From the NCBI GenBank assembly GCA_905221605.1, contig CAJNDS010000597.1, positions 1 through 64,000 of the forward strand: a stretch of DNA of 64,000 nucleotides. Reading direction: 5' to 3'. Position 1 is the first letter of the stretch. The number at the start of each line of letters is the position of its first letter. Below, one piece after another: positions 13,013 to 22,702 of the stretch. A program made the translations under genes and the position numbers. The notes below the pieces were generated by a model, which saw only the letters and a list, made by a program, of their open reading frames with translations, had not been told where the DNA came from and ran no database searches. This DNA is from Symbiodinium natans (lineage: Eukaryota > Sar > Dinophyceae > Suessiales > Symbiodiniaceae).

Positions 13013-15736
13013 CTAACGGCTGGAGACCGACAGCTTGCGGCGAGTAGTGGAGGGGTCCGTCACTCTCACCCAAAGACGTTTCGAGGTGGGAATTTTTACA
13101 AAGTCTTTCTTGGACTGCAGGGCCAAATGCCTGGCTTCAATGAGCTTGGCGCCTGTCGGAATGCTTGTGTCCGGCGGCGTGGAGATGACGACAAGCCCCT
13201 CACTAACGCAAATGGCCAAGCCGGGCCAATCGCCGGGGTCAATGCTATAGTTAGTGGCCCATGGACGGTTCGCATCAGCGTACAGGGTTTGCAACCAGGG
13301 CTTAAACAGCTTGTACAGTTTGCAAAACCACTGCAGCAGCCTGATGACCTTGTCCAGGGTTCGTTTCGAAACATGGCGACCCTGTAAGGCTTCCTGCAAC
13401 AGGCGCTTCAACTTCTGGACTTTTTCACCCGGAATGGAGAAAGTGCCAGAGCCAAAGGAAAAGTGCCAGCCTATCCAGTGGATACAAATGCCAAGCTGTA
13501 ACTTGGCGTTGGACGGCGGTACGTTGAACAGAGCACAAAAGGCCAGTGTCATGCATGCTGTAAGGCCAATGACCTCCTGGTCCTGAAACAACACAAAGTC
13601 GTCCACGTGGTCCAGTAGGGCGCGTCGAAGCCTTGTCCAAAGGTGTAACGTGCGAAGGAAAAGGCTTCCAAGGCGCTGGAACCCGAGTGCCGGGGAGTTT
13701 GCGCCAAAGGGACAAACGCGGTAAGAAAGCCCGCGTTGGCCAGGACCTGGGATCTTGGGGAGGGAGACCCCAAGAAGTCCCTGATCAGAGTCACGAACTC
13801 GGACCACTTTGTGAGCTGATTTGATGTCAAACGCAAACCCCGCGCACAGACCAGAGTGACACCGCAAAGAGAAAGAATCCCTGACATCGTCAATACCCGG
13901 GGGTGTGAACGTCTCGGGGATCGAGCAAGAGGGGTCAGTGCCACAGACAGTGGAGTCGACCACAAGGCGCAGCTTTTTGCCTTCAGCTTTGACGATGGAC
14001 ATCTTTTTAATGGCCAGCTTGTCGCCAAAACGTTCTCGAGCCGCTTCCAAAGAAACCAGCTCCAAGAACCAGCCATTGGCGGTCTCCTCGTCTACTAAGG
14101 CATGCCGGGTCGGAAGGTCCGCTTCAGCGCTCGACCAACTGCCATGACAAATGCCAAGCGATTGCTCGAGGGGATGGCCCCCTTCTTGTGGCAGGAAAAC
14201 ATTGGACAACGGAATGTTCCCATCAAAGCCAGTGGGCACCCCCTGTTCAAGACAGGTGAACAGGGACACGTCTCGATCCTGACAAATGCGTGGGACAGCT
14301 GCCAGAGCCTGAGGGCAGTATGGTTGTCCTGAGGATATTTCCCAGGAAACGGAAATGCCAGGGAAACGTGCAGAGAGCCAGTCCTGGAACAGGCGACGCG
14401 GGGCGTCCACTTCCGAGCTCGAGAAAAGAGCCTCCGCGGATCTTCCCAAACCCAAAGTGCGCAAACGCTGAGAAAGACGACCCTGAAGGAGAAAATTCAT
14501 CAGCTTGGGCCTAAGGTGTGCAAAGACGTCTGTAGCTCCTGAAGGTGGTGCACTCCAGTCTGGCATGGAGAGGATGCCGGCCCGGTCTTGCGAAGCCACG
14601 GGAGCCTCATGAAGGGCCTTGAGTTTGGCAAGCAGAGGTACCGTGGCGAGAGAGAGGGCACAGCCTACCCCTTGTTCCACATCGAAGAGGGGCAGGGCTC
14701 GCTCAGCGTACATGTCCGCTAGAAGGGGGGGGTACTCTGCAGATGCCCGACTGCAGAAGTTGCCGGCCTCATCACACAGACCCTGCAAAGCCACGTGGGT
14801 CCCCTGGGTGTGTAGACATGTAGAGGCGAGAGCCTGAAAGGCCCTGAATGAAGTAGCCATAAGCCAAGCTCTGTGCATGTCAAGGTCGACGGAACAAGCG
14901 GCCACGTGGACCAGATCCGCGCTGATGGATGCCAAGAAGTTGGTTGTAATCGGCTCCCCCCAAGCCACGCTGTTCGGAGGCTGTTCTAGCAAGACCTGCG
15001 CGCCGCAGGAAAAGCTGACATGCAAAAGCCGAACGCAACGCACAAAGATCAGGTGGCTCTCCTGGACTCTAAGCGCCTGTGATGCCGACAGGTCAGGAAG
15101 GCCATCCAGGAACGCAGGAGTCCGAAGTGCTTTTGGGCCTCTAGGACGGAGTTTCAGGCGAGAGTATTCCCTGCATAGGGGAGCAGCGTGCGCAAGGGCC
15201 ACCTGGTGGGACGTGCAAATGCACAGCAAGTATTCAAAGAAATCGTCCTGGAGAGGATCTATGTTTGCGTCGATGAGAATGTCTATTGACAGACAAGGCG
15301 CCCCCTTCTCTACGAAAGCTGAGCTGAGCGGCGAGCCCGCTCCCGCGCAAATGTCCAGGAAGAAGGGTTGCTTAAAATCCCGGATGGACTGTAGGACAGG
15401 AGTGATATGCGAGAAGGAAGGCGGAAACAGCCCTGGCATGGACTCCGCGGAGACCGGTGCAGGAGCTGGCTCTGGCTCGAAGCTGTTCGTGTCCGACGTG
15501 TCATCCTCGGGATTTGTGTGCTGGGGTGGCAGGCCCCTGGAGGATAATGTGTCGGAGGCAGACACAGCCAAAGCCACCTCGTGATGAGGATCGGGCGTTG
15601 GAGGTTCAGAAACCTGCTTTGCCGAAGCAGCGGCTGCCGGAGTGGAAGAGCTTTGGGAAGACAAAGGCAAAAAGGCAGGCGTGAACAAAGGCAGACCGGA
15701 CCCAGCTGCCTGCTCAAAAGATGGGTCCGGTCCCCC
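13013..15736 (-). CDS. Methyltransferase-like plus reverse transcriptase polyprotein of element C
   Basis: The frame is open from just after the Gag UGA (15737-15739) to the UAG at 13013, about 907 codons. The longest start-initiated version begins at a TTG at 15688 (891 aa), and the residue numbers here use it. Residues 110-122 read FLDICAGAGSPLSSA (SAM-binding motif I), 168-176 AAPLCREYS (motif IV position), 233-243 LLEQPPNSVAW (motif VI position), and 318-322 AEYPP, the block shared by the other elements here. Residues 555-720 are a reverse transcriptase with FAFDIKSAH (motif A, Asp621), PFGANSPALGFQ (motif B) and HVDD (motif C, 694-697). The catalytic Asp residues are intact. The first 100 residues are Pro/Ser-rich and look disordered. 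Whether the MT-like part has catalytic activity is unknown, because a canonical PPC is replaced by APLC. Confidence 0.7.
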   Translation of the reverse strand, partial: GGPDPSFEQAAGSGLPLFTPAFLPLSSQSSSTPAAAASAKQVSEPPTPDPHHEVALAVSASDTLSSRGLPPQHTNPEDDTSDTNSFEPEPAPAPVSAESMPGLFPPSFSHITPVLQSIRDFKQPFFLDICAGAGSPLSSAFVEKGAPCLSIDILIDANIDPLQDDFFEYLLCICTSHQVALAHAAPLCREYSRLKLRPRGPKALRTPAFLDGLPDLSASQALRVQESHLIFVRCVRLLHVSFSCGAQVLLEQPPNSVAWGEPITTNFLASISADLVHVAACSVDLDMHRAWLMATSFRAFQALASTCLHTQGTHVALQGLCDEAGNFCSRASAEYPPLLADMYAERALPLFDVEQGVGCALSLATVPLLAKLKALHEAPVASQDRAGILSMPDWSAPPSGATDVFAHLRPKLMNFLLQGRLSQRLRTLGLGRSAEALFSSSEVDAPRRLFQDWLSARFPGISVSWEISSGQPYCPQALAAVPRICQDRDVSLFTCLEQGVPTGFDGNIPLSNVFLPQEGGHPLEQSLGICHGSWSSAEADLPTRHALVDEETANGWFLELVSLEAARERFGDKLAIKKMSIVKAEGKKLRLVVDSTVCGTDPSCSIPETFTPPGIDDVRDSFSLRCHSGLCAGFAFDIKSAHKVVRVRDSDQGLLGVSLPKIPGPGQRGLSYRVCPFGANSPALGFQRLGSLFLRTLHLWTRLRRALLDHVDDFVLFQDQEVIGLTACMTLAFCALFNVPPSNAKLQLGICIHWIGWHFSFGSGTFSIPGEKVQKLKRLLQEALQGRHVSKRTLDKVIRLLQWFCKLYKLFKPWLQTLYADANRPWATNYSIDPGDWPGLAICVSEGLVVISTPPDTSIPTGAKLIEARHLALQSKKDFVKIPTSKRLWVRVTDPSTTRRKLSVSSR

Positions 15737-17066
15737 TCAATGCGGGGTGTCGGTATGCTGCCAGGCCGGGCGGTTGCCAAGACAAACCTTGCCACTGGGA
15801 AGCTTCACGGGACAAAGATGCACAAAGTGGCAAGACGGATTGTTATAGCCTGTGCGCTGACTCCAGCGCATGCAAAGGGTCTTGACTTCTCCGTTGATCT
15901 TTGCGGAGGATGCCCACTCCTGTCGGTTTGCGGAGGCCCCTGCGGAGTCGCCTTGGTTGCCCAGACCGGATCCCTCACGACCGGTGCCAAGGCTACTCCC
16001 ACGACCGCTTCCATCCCCCCTGCCTTTGCCGCGTCCGCGTCCATTGCCAAAACCAGCAACGGGGCCAGTGCCCTTGCGTCCACCTGCTCCCTTGCCCTCC
16101 AGACGGAGCAGGGCCTTGGGCAGAAAGACACGCGGTGCCAAAAGAGAAGCCAGCTCGCTATGGACAGCTGTGTTCTCATGGATACAGTCATCCAAAGACC
16201 AACCCTGCAAACGGAGTGCGGACACGGCCTCCCAAAAGCGGCGGTCTGCCTGCTCAGATTCCAGTACATTGGGTGGGCGAAGGCCAATGCTGCTGTCAAA
16301 GCGAGCCGAGGCAAAACGCAGGAAGGTGGAATCGTACTTCTTAAGCGTCACCAAGTGCACGTCAGTGACCCTGGCCATGGCCACACTGTGCAAACGCGGG
16401 ACATCATCCCAAACGAGATCTGCCAGCTCGGTCCTGGCCAGCTTGCGAGGGCGCTGCAATTGCTGTTCTTCCAGCTCATGCACGGACATGCGCCAGCGCC
16501 AAGGAATGAAGCACCACTGATGGGACGAGGCTTGTTTAAAAGCCAAAGCAAGGAGACGAGCCGAAGGCATAGTGGAATCGTCCAAGACCTCGCTAGGATA
16601 TGTCCGCAGAAAAGCGGCCCGAGGCTCTGCCGTTTTGTCCGAGGAGCTTAGCCGGGAAAGGCTCGTTCCATGATGCCGCAGCTGACGCGGCATGGCTGGG
16701 GTCTGAAGCCGTGCTGAGGGAAGGATCCTGTGGCAAGGGAGGAGCGGAGGGGTGCGGCGGGGAAGGCACCACCGCCATGTATCCCTCAGAGCAGGCCAAG
16801 GAAAGCGCCCCGTGCCAAAGACACCGAAGGTCCGCAACTGTCACGGGGCCAAAGTCCAGAAGACCATGCGACTCCGACCACTGGTCCAACTGGTCCAAGG
16901 AGGTAGCCATGAACCCAAAGTTGCGAATGGTGTGGTTCAACTCCGAAAGGGAAGCAACGGCTTCAGGGAAATCCAGGTTTGGAGATTCCCAAAGCACTGA
17001 CAGCGTGTCCGAGGGGGTCGGCTGTGCAAGTGGGCCTCTCCCATTGTCGCTCCCCGGGTCGGCCAT
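15737..17066 (-). pseudogene. Gag of element C with CCCH-type zinc finger
   Basis: A true ATG at 17066 opens a 157-aa frame (MADPGSDNGRGPL...). The next frame (up to 16837, ending at 15737) continues the protein, so one +1 frameshift near 16620-16650 splits it. The second part contains a Gly/Arg/Lys-rich tract and then a Cys/His finger (CMRWSQRTGYNNPSCHFVHLC plus a later Cys), as in Gag-like nucleic-acid-binding proteins of dinoflagellate YR elements. It ends with a UGA that is in the same frame as the downstream polyprotein. It would package the element RNA. The plus-strand frames opposite it are shadows. Confidence 0.6.
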
Positions 17067-17404
17067 GGAACCTGTGCAAGCCCGAGTGCAGCATTAGCAA
17101 ACAAGCACAGTACGGGTGTGCGCGGGCCATGCATGTTCAAGTTATAAAAAGAGAGGAAGGAAAAGAGCAGCACTTGACGCACGCACAGACCCTAAAGCCA
17201 GGTTACCAGCCCATCACAGAAAGGACAAGGGAATCACTCCGAGAAATGCACCTGGAGAAAATAGAGGAGCGTCCACAGCCAGACCTGGGCGCGGGAGCAT
17301 GTATGAGAAATAGCGCTGTACGCAGAAGGCAAAGGAAGCCAGAAAAAGCATTGAGGCTCTGATTTTTTGCTGGCAAGCTCAGATGCCAATCACCCCCAAG
17401 AAGC

Positions 17405-18340
17405 TTAAAGCTTATGAGGGAAAATGCGGCGAGACAAAGCCAAAAGCACTCTATGTACTGCCCCTGCCAAAGCAGACCAAGCTGAAATGGAGGAGGGGAA
17501 ACTAAGAGCCAAATGCTGGGTTAGGCATTTGTCAGGCTTGCCCCTGTGCCCTCCTAAAAGCTTTGTAGCAAATGCCACAGCGGGCCGGTGGGGGAGATCT
17601 TCGCGCGTAAGAACGACCCCGCAGTGGCCAGCCCCGCAGTCTTGACATGTAGATCGGCAGCAAATCTGAGTGACGGTAACTGTCTCGTTGATTTGGCTAA
17701 GCGGGAACGCATCCGACCCCATGCCAGTGGCCAAAGGCGGCGTAGTGTCCAGAGGCGGTGCCGGTGGCGGTTGGGGTCGGTCAGCCTGCGACACCCAAAG
17801 CCAAAGCCACTGGCCAATGTTCCAGCCATGGTTAGCCTCCTTGGCACGCCGAAGCAAGGTCTCAAAAGCCGAGTCCTGCTCCATCCAATAACGAAGCCAA
17901 TCATCCTCCTCCCAGCCACCCGCACCGTTAAAGGAAGACGCCTCTTCCAACCACGAGTGCGCTCTGACGAGATCTGCAGGAGTCAGTCCAAGGGAACGAT
18001 GGCCATTGGGGAAATGTGGCCACTTGCTATCCGAAGCAGCCTGCGCCGGTGCAGCTTGGGATGCCACGGCAGCCACGGCACCCGGGTTCTGGGTGGCTTT
18101 TTCCATCTCTTCGACCCAGTGAAAAGCCCAATCTCCAGAGCCAAAGCCGAAGACCGTGTCCATGTTTCCAGCAGCCTTCGTCAGAGGCGAAAATGCTGGC
18201 TCAGACGAGAGCCAGTGCCACAGCCATTCTGATGGCGAAAAGCCACTGGAGGCCGGCATGTGACGAGCATCCTCCAGCCAAGACACTGCCTTGTTCACAT
18301 CAGCTTCTGCAAGGCCAAGGAAAATGTCAGTGTTTGCCAT
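17405..18340 (-). CDS. Unrecognised Trp-rich protein with a duplicated 75-aa module
   Basis: I chose the ATG at 18340 (311 aa). The frame stays open 13 codons further upstream from a non-ATG or earlier start. Two modules repeat: ADVNKAVSWLEDAR, then EWLWHWLSSEPAFSPL, then DWAFHWVEEMEKA; and ADLVRAHSWLEEAS, then DWLRYWMEQDSAFETL, then QWLWLWVSQAD. Ala/Pro linkers follow each module. The last 100 residues hold a Cys cluster (ICCRSTCQDCGAGHC). The gene lies 339 bp upstream of the element C Gag in the same direction, so it could be an extra ORF of that element or an unrelated host gene. I do not recognise the family. The ordered repeat and sensible amino-acid composition argue that this is real coding sequence. 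Confidence 0.45.
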   Translation of the reverse strand: MANTDIFLGLAEADVNKAVSWLEDARHMPASSGFSPSEWLWHWLSSEPAFSPLTKAAGNMDTVFGFGSGDWAFHWVEEMEKATQNPGAVAAVASQAAPAQAASDSKWPHFPNGHRSLGLTPADLVRAHSWLEEASSFNGAGGWEEDDWLRYWMEQDSAFETLLRRAKEANHGWNIGQWLWLWVSQADRPQPPPAPPLDTTPPLATGMGSDAFPLSQINETVTVTQICCRSTCQDCGAGHCGVVLTREDLPHRPAVAFATKLLGGHRGKPDKCLTQHLALSFPSSISAWSALAGAVHRVLLALSRRIFPHKL

Positions 18341-18379
18341 TGCCAGCAAAAAGCGGGGGTGGGAAGAGCCACCAAGCAA

Positions 18380-18977
18380 AAGACACTCTCAGTGTCAAAG
18401 TATGGGCAGGCTAAAGCAAAGCCAAAAGCTCCGAGGTGAAGAGGAGAAATGTTGATGCACACGCTCAGAGTGCAACATCAAAGCACTGAAACTGCTGTGC
18501 AGCCACTATACAGGACGCTCACAGCGGTTCTGACACTCTGGGTGCGAGGCCAGGGGAAAAAGCTCTGCAATCCCGATCTACCCCTGAGGAGGTAAGAGCC
18601 AAAAGCTGGGCCGAAGCGATTACGCACTGAAGCTCTGAGGCAAGCTCTGACTGAAAGAAAAGGCAAACCATCTAAAGCATGAAAAGCACAGTGATGCGCA
18701 AGCTCACCGAAATCGAGATTCCCTTTTTGTTGACACCTATCGCCAAAGGTGATCCTAACTCAAAGGCAGATGCCCCTGCCGAAACAGGAGGGCCTTTGCA
18801 AAGTGCGCGGCGTGTCCCAGGAGGTCCTGCTCCTGAAGCTCCAAAAGTATTACCACTCAGCGCGGACGACGGCCCCGCAGGCTATCTTATACGCTCTTCC
18901 TTGCCAGCACACCTGTGACACAGCAACATCGTAGTTGACCGCCCTGTGTATGGTTTTAGCCGAAGCCATGAAAAGGG
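18380..18977. other. Intergenic, nothing recognised
   Basis: Between the Trp-rich gene and the decayed YR gene I see only frames of up to about 80 codons without motifs. Confidence 0.5.
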
Positions 18978-20280
18978 CTAGGACCTAGGGCTGGCGGCTT
19001 CCAAAGACGCAGATGCAGCTTGAGATGCACCAAACGAAGCAATTGGCTGACTAGGTACAAGAGGAAGGGCGGCCATTAGCAAAGGATTTGCACCGTTGTG
19101 TTCAGAAGTCAATCCCTGGGAACGAAAAGGGACATCAAAACCTGAAGATGCGAGACCTTCCCTAACCAAAAGCTGTGGCTCGGATATAGGCGACTGAGCT
19201 CCACGGTGTTGGGAAATGCTGGGGCGAAAGACACCGGTGCGAATCTTGCCAAGGATCGAAGCCTGAAGTGCCAGGGCAGCATGCGTGTCATCCCTACCGT
19301 AAAGAGTGACCGACGTGGTGCGATGATGTCCCTGTACACGGCGTGCCATGTCGCCAGGGCCAAGCTGCGAACACCAAGACAGGACCGTTGCCTTGCAGGA
19401 ATGCAAAGTAAAGTTACGGAATGCGTAAAAACCTAGTCGGCCCCTCATATTCAAGGCTGAACGCAGGCTACGCAAGGCGGATACATACGATGCTGGGCAA
19501 AATGCAAAGTCGCAGGCATCATCCAAGAGCGACGAGCAGAAGAAGAGGGAGTCAGGCACCACATTGGGAGAGAGTTGTTCCAATGACCCCCACAGCGCAT
19601 CCAAAAGCTGGAGCCAGCGGACGCCTCAAAGGCCGTAAAAGCCCTCTACATAGAAAGCAAAAGCCATGCCTCGCCGAGAGGTTTTTGTCCGGTATGCAAG
19701 GCCGCGAATGACTAATGCTTGGGGGTCGAACAATAAAACTGCCCACGATGCATGCGATGCGTTCGCAAAGCGCAGCGAAACCCATATACAAGCCAATGCG
19801 GAGCCGGCAAAAAGAGCAAGCTCAGGAGCGGAGGACAAGTCGAGCACAGGCGATTCAAGAAAAGCGACAAGTCCAGAGGAAGCGGCATGGCTTCAGAACG
19901 ATCTGAGGATGGCTGGGCGGACAAAGCTCTGATCAGGCCTGAGTAAAGGTCTGGAAAAAGAAGGGCCACAGTTTTACCAACCAACGCAGCGCTTTCAAAG
20001 TATTAAGTGGAAAAGCCAAGGCAATTTGCTCCCGATCTAGGGAAAGGTCATCGTCTTGGGAACGGCTGCAATGGAGAGCGTATAATGCTTTGACTGCTGC
20101 GAGTTGGGAGAGGTTGTCCAAGGAATGACCGAGGTCAACCAGAAATTCAAAGTACGCGACTCCAAGCCCTCCGGGTGAAGTATCCAGGCCTGGATATATC
20201 CAAGTCGATGGAACCCGGGCACGCCCTTCTCGACGCCATGGTTCACCAAGCAGAGACCAAACAGCTTCGCTACGTTCCAC
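18978..20280 (-). pseudogene. Decayed tyrosine recombinase, head-to-head with element D
   Basis: Three minus-strand segments in different frames align in order with one YR protein. 20280-19933 is the N-terminal part. 19847-19626 holds the first catalytic region (ALVIRGLAYRTKTS). 19604-18978 holds the C-terminal part with FTLHSCKATVLSW (His68, Lys71 in that segment), VQGHH and TSVTLYGRDD (candidate Tyr102). It diverges from the element C recombinase, so it is a different subfamily. Its 5' end overlaps the 5' end of the plus-strand element D Gag, an odd divergent arrangement: either an inverted fragment or two unrelated insertions. Confidence 0.6.
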
Positions 20281-21121
20281 CGAGCCGGTGTCCCTCTCGA
20301 GAGCAGGAGCTTTCCAGCAACAAATCTGCGAACAAGACCCTGGAAGTTGAAGGTGGCAACATCAAGCTCAAAGCCGCTGACAAGTCTATCTTCGTAGAAA
20401 ACAACACGGAGTTCCTGCTGTACCAGGCCATGAGACGCAGAGGTCTAGCTTTAGAATTTGCGGATCTCATCACGTTCACGGTCCACCAGAAGTGGAGGAC
20501 TTGGAAGATTTGGACTTGTTGAAACCCTCGAACAGGCTCTTTGGTCATCTCGGCAAAGAGGAAGTCTACCAGGGCCGACAAGGCGGCATGGGTCCACATG
20601 GCAGACACGTGCACGGACATCAGGCCAGGAACAGGAGCTCGACCCCTGGACGCGATCATGTCCACCCTTCCGGGCGTCCACACAGTAGTCTTCAACCTTC
20701 TGCCCCTGCACGCCCCTCCTTGGGCCAGTTATGGCGATGCACGCAAAGGCAAGGGCAAGGACATCGGTGCCAGATGGACCACCGGCGGCAAGGGCAAGGA
20801 CCAACCCAACCCGGGAGCTGCCAGCGATGGACTCCGTATGACCGCTTCGCAGGTGGTGGTGGCAAGTCCAGCAAGGGTGGTAAGGGCGCTGGCAAGGGCA
20901 AGTACCAGAAGGGCTCCTGGGAGCGGCGGCCCAACATGCCGCGTTTGCTCCTAGGCCTCCACTACAAGAACACGGATGGCAGACCGCTCTGTTTCGCGTG
21001 GAACCTCCCTGGAGGATGCACAAAGGGCAAGGATGGAGCCTGCGACCGCGGCCTTCACCTATGTTCCAAGTGCCTCGGAGCGCACTCGTACAACGAATGC
21101 CCGCAGAAAGGGCCCAACTGA
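20201..21121 (+). pseudogene. Gag of element D with CCCH-type zinc finger
   Basis: The N-terminal part is in the frame that contains MEPGHALLDAMVHQAETKQL and later LLYQAMRRRGLALEFADLIT. The reading then passes through other frames with Lys/Gly-rich segments, and ends in the frame holding RPLCFAWNLPGGCTKGKD and LHLCSKCLGAHSYNEC, a Cys/His-rich finger like that of element C. At least two frameshifts lie between 20520 and 20860. The finger frame ends at UGA 21119-21121 and continues in frame into the methyltransferase-like protein. Confidence 0.55.
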
Positions 21122-22702
21122 CTACCCTTGTCAGAGCAAAGTGAGCTCGCTTCCCCTACCACAGAGGCCAGACGCTTACACACATTTTTCGGGCTTGAGA
21201 TCTTCGCTGGCTCTGCCGGCCTGACGGCAGCCCTCAAGAATTGTGGCCTCAGAGGAAGCTTCGGCATTGATTCTGTTTTGTACAAAGTTAGACTAGGGCC
21301 GGTAATCAAACTTGATTTGCTTCAGCCCGGCGCTCAGAAGTTACTCTTCTCCATTTTCGAGAGCGAACGCCTACTTTTTGTGTGGCTGTCGCCCCCTAAC
21401 AGCAACGCCCCTGCAACCCGGGCGATCAAGAAGTCTCATGTCGAGGGAAACTCCCCAGAAGCAAATGCCGACTTCGGCCTCGAGGACTCCAGCGCCGGCG
21501 ACTCAGACCAGGAAGGCAAGATCACGCATCTTCAGGATCTTTCCTGCGCAATATGCGCGTACCTCACCCAAGCTGGAAAACCCTGGTCGGTCGCATGCTC
21601 CTCCGCCAGCAACCTCTGGTCGACACAAGCATGGCAGGTTGTTGTTGAGCTGTGTCAGCCCACCTACAGCTGCTTCCAGTCCTGCATGTATGGAGGATCC
21701 AGGCCGAAACGCATGACGCTGGCTTTCGCGAACATGCCCGAGCTCTCCTACATCAATTTGCTATGTGATGGCTCCCATGAACATGACACGGGAGTCTGGA
21801 GCCGTAGTGCCCCCAAAGCATCGAGCGTCTGCGATAGCCCGTATCCCAGAAAGCTGTGCACTGCTGTAGCGACCGCGGTGCATGCAAACTGCATTGCGAG
21901 GGGCATCCAGGATATGCCCTCAGATCTCCAGTCTGTACCGGGAGACATTGCCATGGATGAGGTTGCCGCCCGAGCTCTGGCAGGGTCGTCGGCAGCCCAG
22001 AGACAGCTGCCCGGGCTCATGCCAGAATACCGGGTCAAGCTCACAGTCACCTTGCCCCTATCAGACATCGCTTGGCAGGTCAAGGACAGAATTCAGCATT
22101 TCCTCCGAGTAGGTGGTGTTTTGCTTCCCCCGAACTCCCGCCTTCTGGCGATCATTCCAGCAACAGATGGGGATGTGGATGCTCGCCAGTGTATTTTCGG
22201 GGTTCCATGGAAACCCCACGAGTTCGTTCAAGAAGCTGCCCTACGAGGATTCCCGAACAACTTTGCAGAGGTTGTGCCCGACGAGCTCGATGAGGCCATC
22301 CTAAACCTGGCAACCCAACCTCACCATGTCGTAGTCAAGAAAAGAAGTGACTTCTTCAGAAGATGGTTATCCAGAGCGGCTGACCTACACTCGCAGGAGG
22401 AACAGCTTAAGGCCTCCTTTGACCAGCCCTTTGCGAGTGTAGTCCGTCCCAAAAGGATTCTCCTCTTTGAAGAGATGGTACGAGAGCATTCTCTTGCAGA
22501 CAAGGATGTTGCTTCGATTCTCAAGCAGGGAGTCGACCTAGCAGGGAAAATCCCCCTGTCCCATGATCTTCCCAAGTCCTTTTCTCCCCCACATCTCAGC
22601 CTCGACGAGCTTGAGAGAGCTCATGATCCGAGAGGCTGCGATAACCCGGGCAGAAGGAACCAAGGATCTTGTCGAAGAGACTTGGGACAAGACGATGATT
22701 GA
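21122..22702 (+). CDS. Methyltransferase-like N-terminal part of element D Pol
   Basis: This frame is open directly after the Gag UGA, and its first in-frame alternative start is a TTG at 21128. Counting from there (524 aa), residues 22-34 read GLEIFAGSAGLTA, a typical SAM-binding motif I. Residues 85-92 read VWLSPPNS at the motif IV position, with Asn where C5-methyltransferases have the catalytic Cys. SCMYGGSRPKRMTLAF (185-200), CDGSHEH (213-219) and YPRKLC (239-244) match the blocks in the other elements. A later region (about 330-440, AALRGFPNNF and onward) is conserved-looking but unassigned. The frame ends by a frameshift just before RT near 22620-22640. The missing Cys suggests it no longer methylates by the C5 mechanism, if it ever did. 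Confidence 0.55.
   Translation, partial: LPLSEQSELASPTTEARRLHTFFGLEIFAGSAGLTAALKNCGLRGSFGIDSVLYKVRLGPVIKLDLLQPGAQKLLFSIFESERLLFVWLSPPNSNAPATRAIKKSHVEGNSPEANADFGLEDSSAGDSDQEGKITHLQDLSCAICAYLTQAGKPWSVACSSASNLWSTQAWQVVVELCQPTYSCFQSCMYGGSRPKRMTLAFANMPELSYINLLCDGSHEHDTGVWSRSAPKASSVCDSPYPRKLCTAVATAVHANCIARGIQDMPSDLQSVPGDIAMDEVAARALAGSSAAQRQLPGLMPEYRVKLTVTLPLSDIAWQVKDRIQHFLRVGGVLLPPNSRLLAIIPATDGDVDARQCIFGVPWKPHEFVQEAALRGFPNNFAEVVPDELDEAILNLATQPHHVVVKKRSDFFRRWLSRAADLHSQEEQLKASFDQPFASVVRPKRILLFEEMVREHSLADKDVASILKQGVDLAGKIPLSHDLPKSFSPPHLSLDELERAHDPRGCDNPGRRNQGSCRRDLGQDDD

Larger units (their letters stand above)
9469..17066 (-). mobile_element. DIRS-order (tyrosine recombinase) retrotransposon, element C
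   Basis: Reading on the minus strand, the order is Gag (17066-15737), methyltransferase-like plus reverse transcriptase (15736-13013), RNase H (to about 12373), a spacer with a 181-bp repeat, and tyrosine recombinase (11135-9469). Gag, RT, RNase H and YR without an integrase define the DIRS order of class I elements. The methyltransferase-like domain in front of RT is unusual, because known DIRS elements carry an adenine methyltransferase after RT/RH. Decay is modest: one UGA between Gag and Pol, two UAGs and three single-base frameshifts by my count. The terminal repeats, and so the exact ends, were not found. The coordinates given are those of the coding block. Confidence 0.7.

Noticed and set aside
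12949-13020. Short intron between RT and RNase H of element C (pyrimidine run plus GCAG)
   Set aside because: The supposed intron itself translates in the RT frame as SLQFWLKWCEVPPLFLS and joins RNase H after a one-base shift, so a stop codon plus frameshift is simpler.
14877-16651. Long plus-strand frames (235 and 356 codons)
   Set aside because: They lie opposite the element C Gag and MT-RT frames, which carry recognisable domains. They have no motifs and are shadows.
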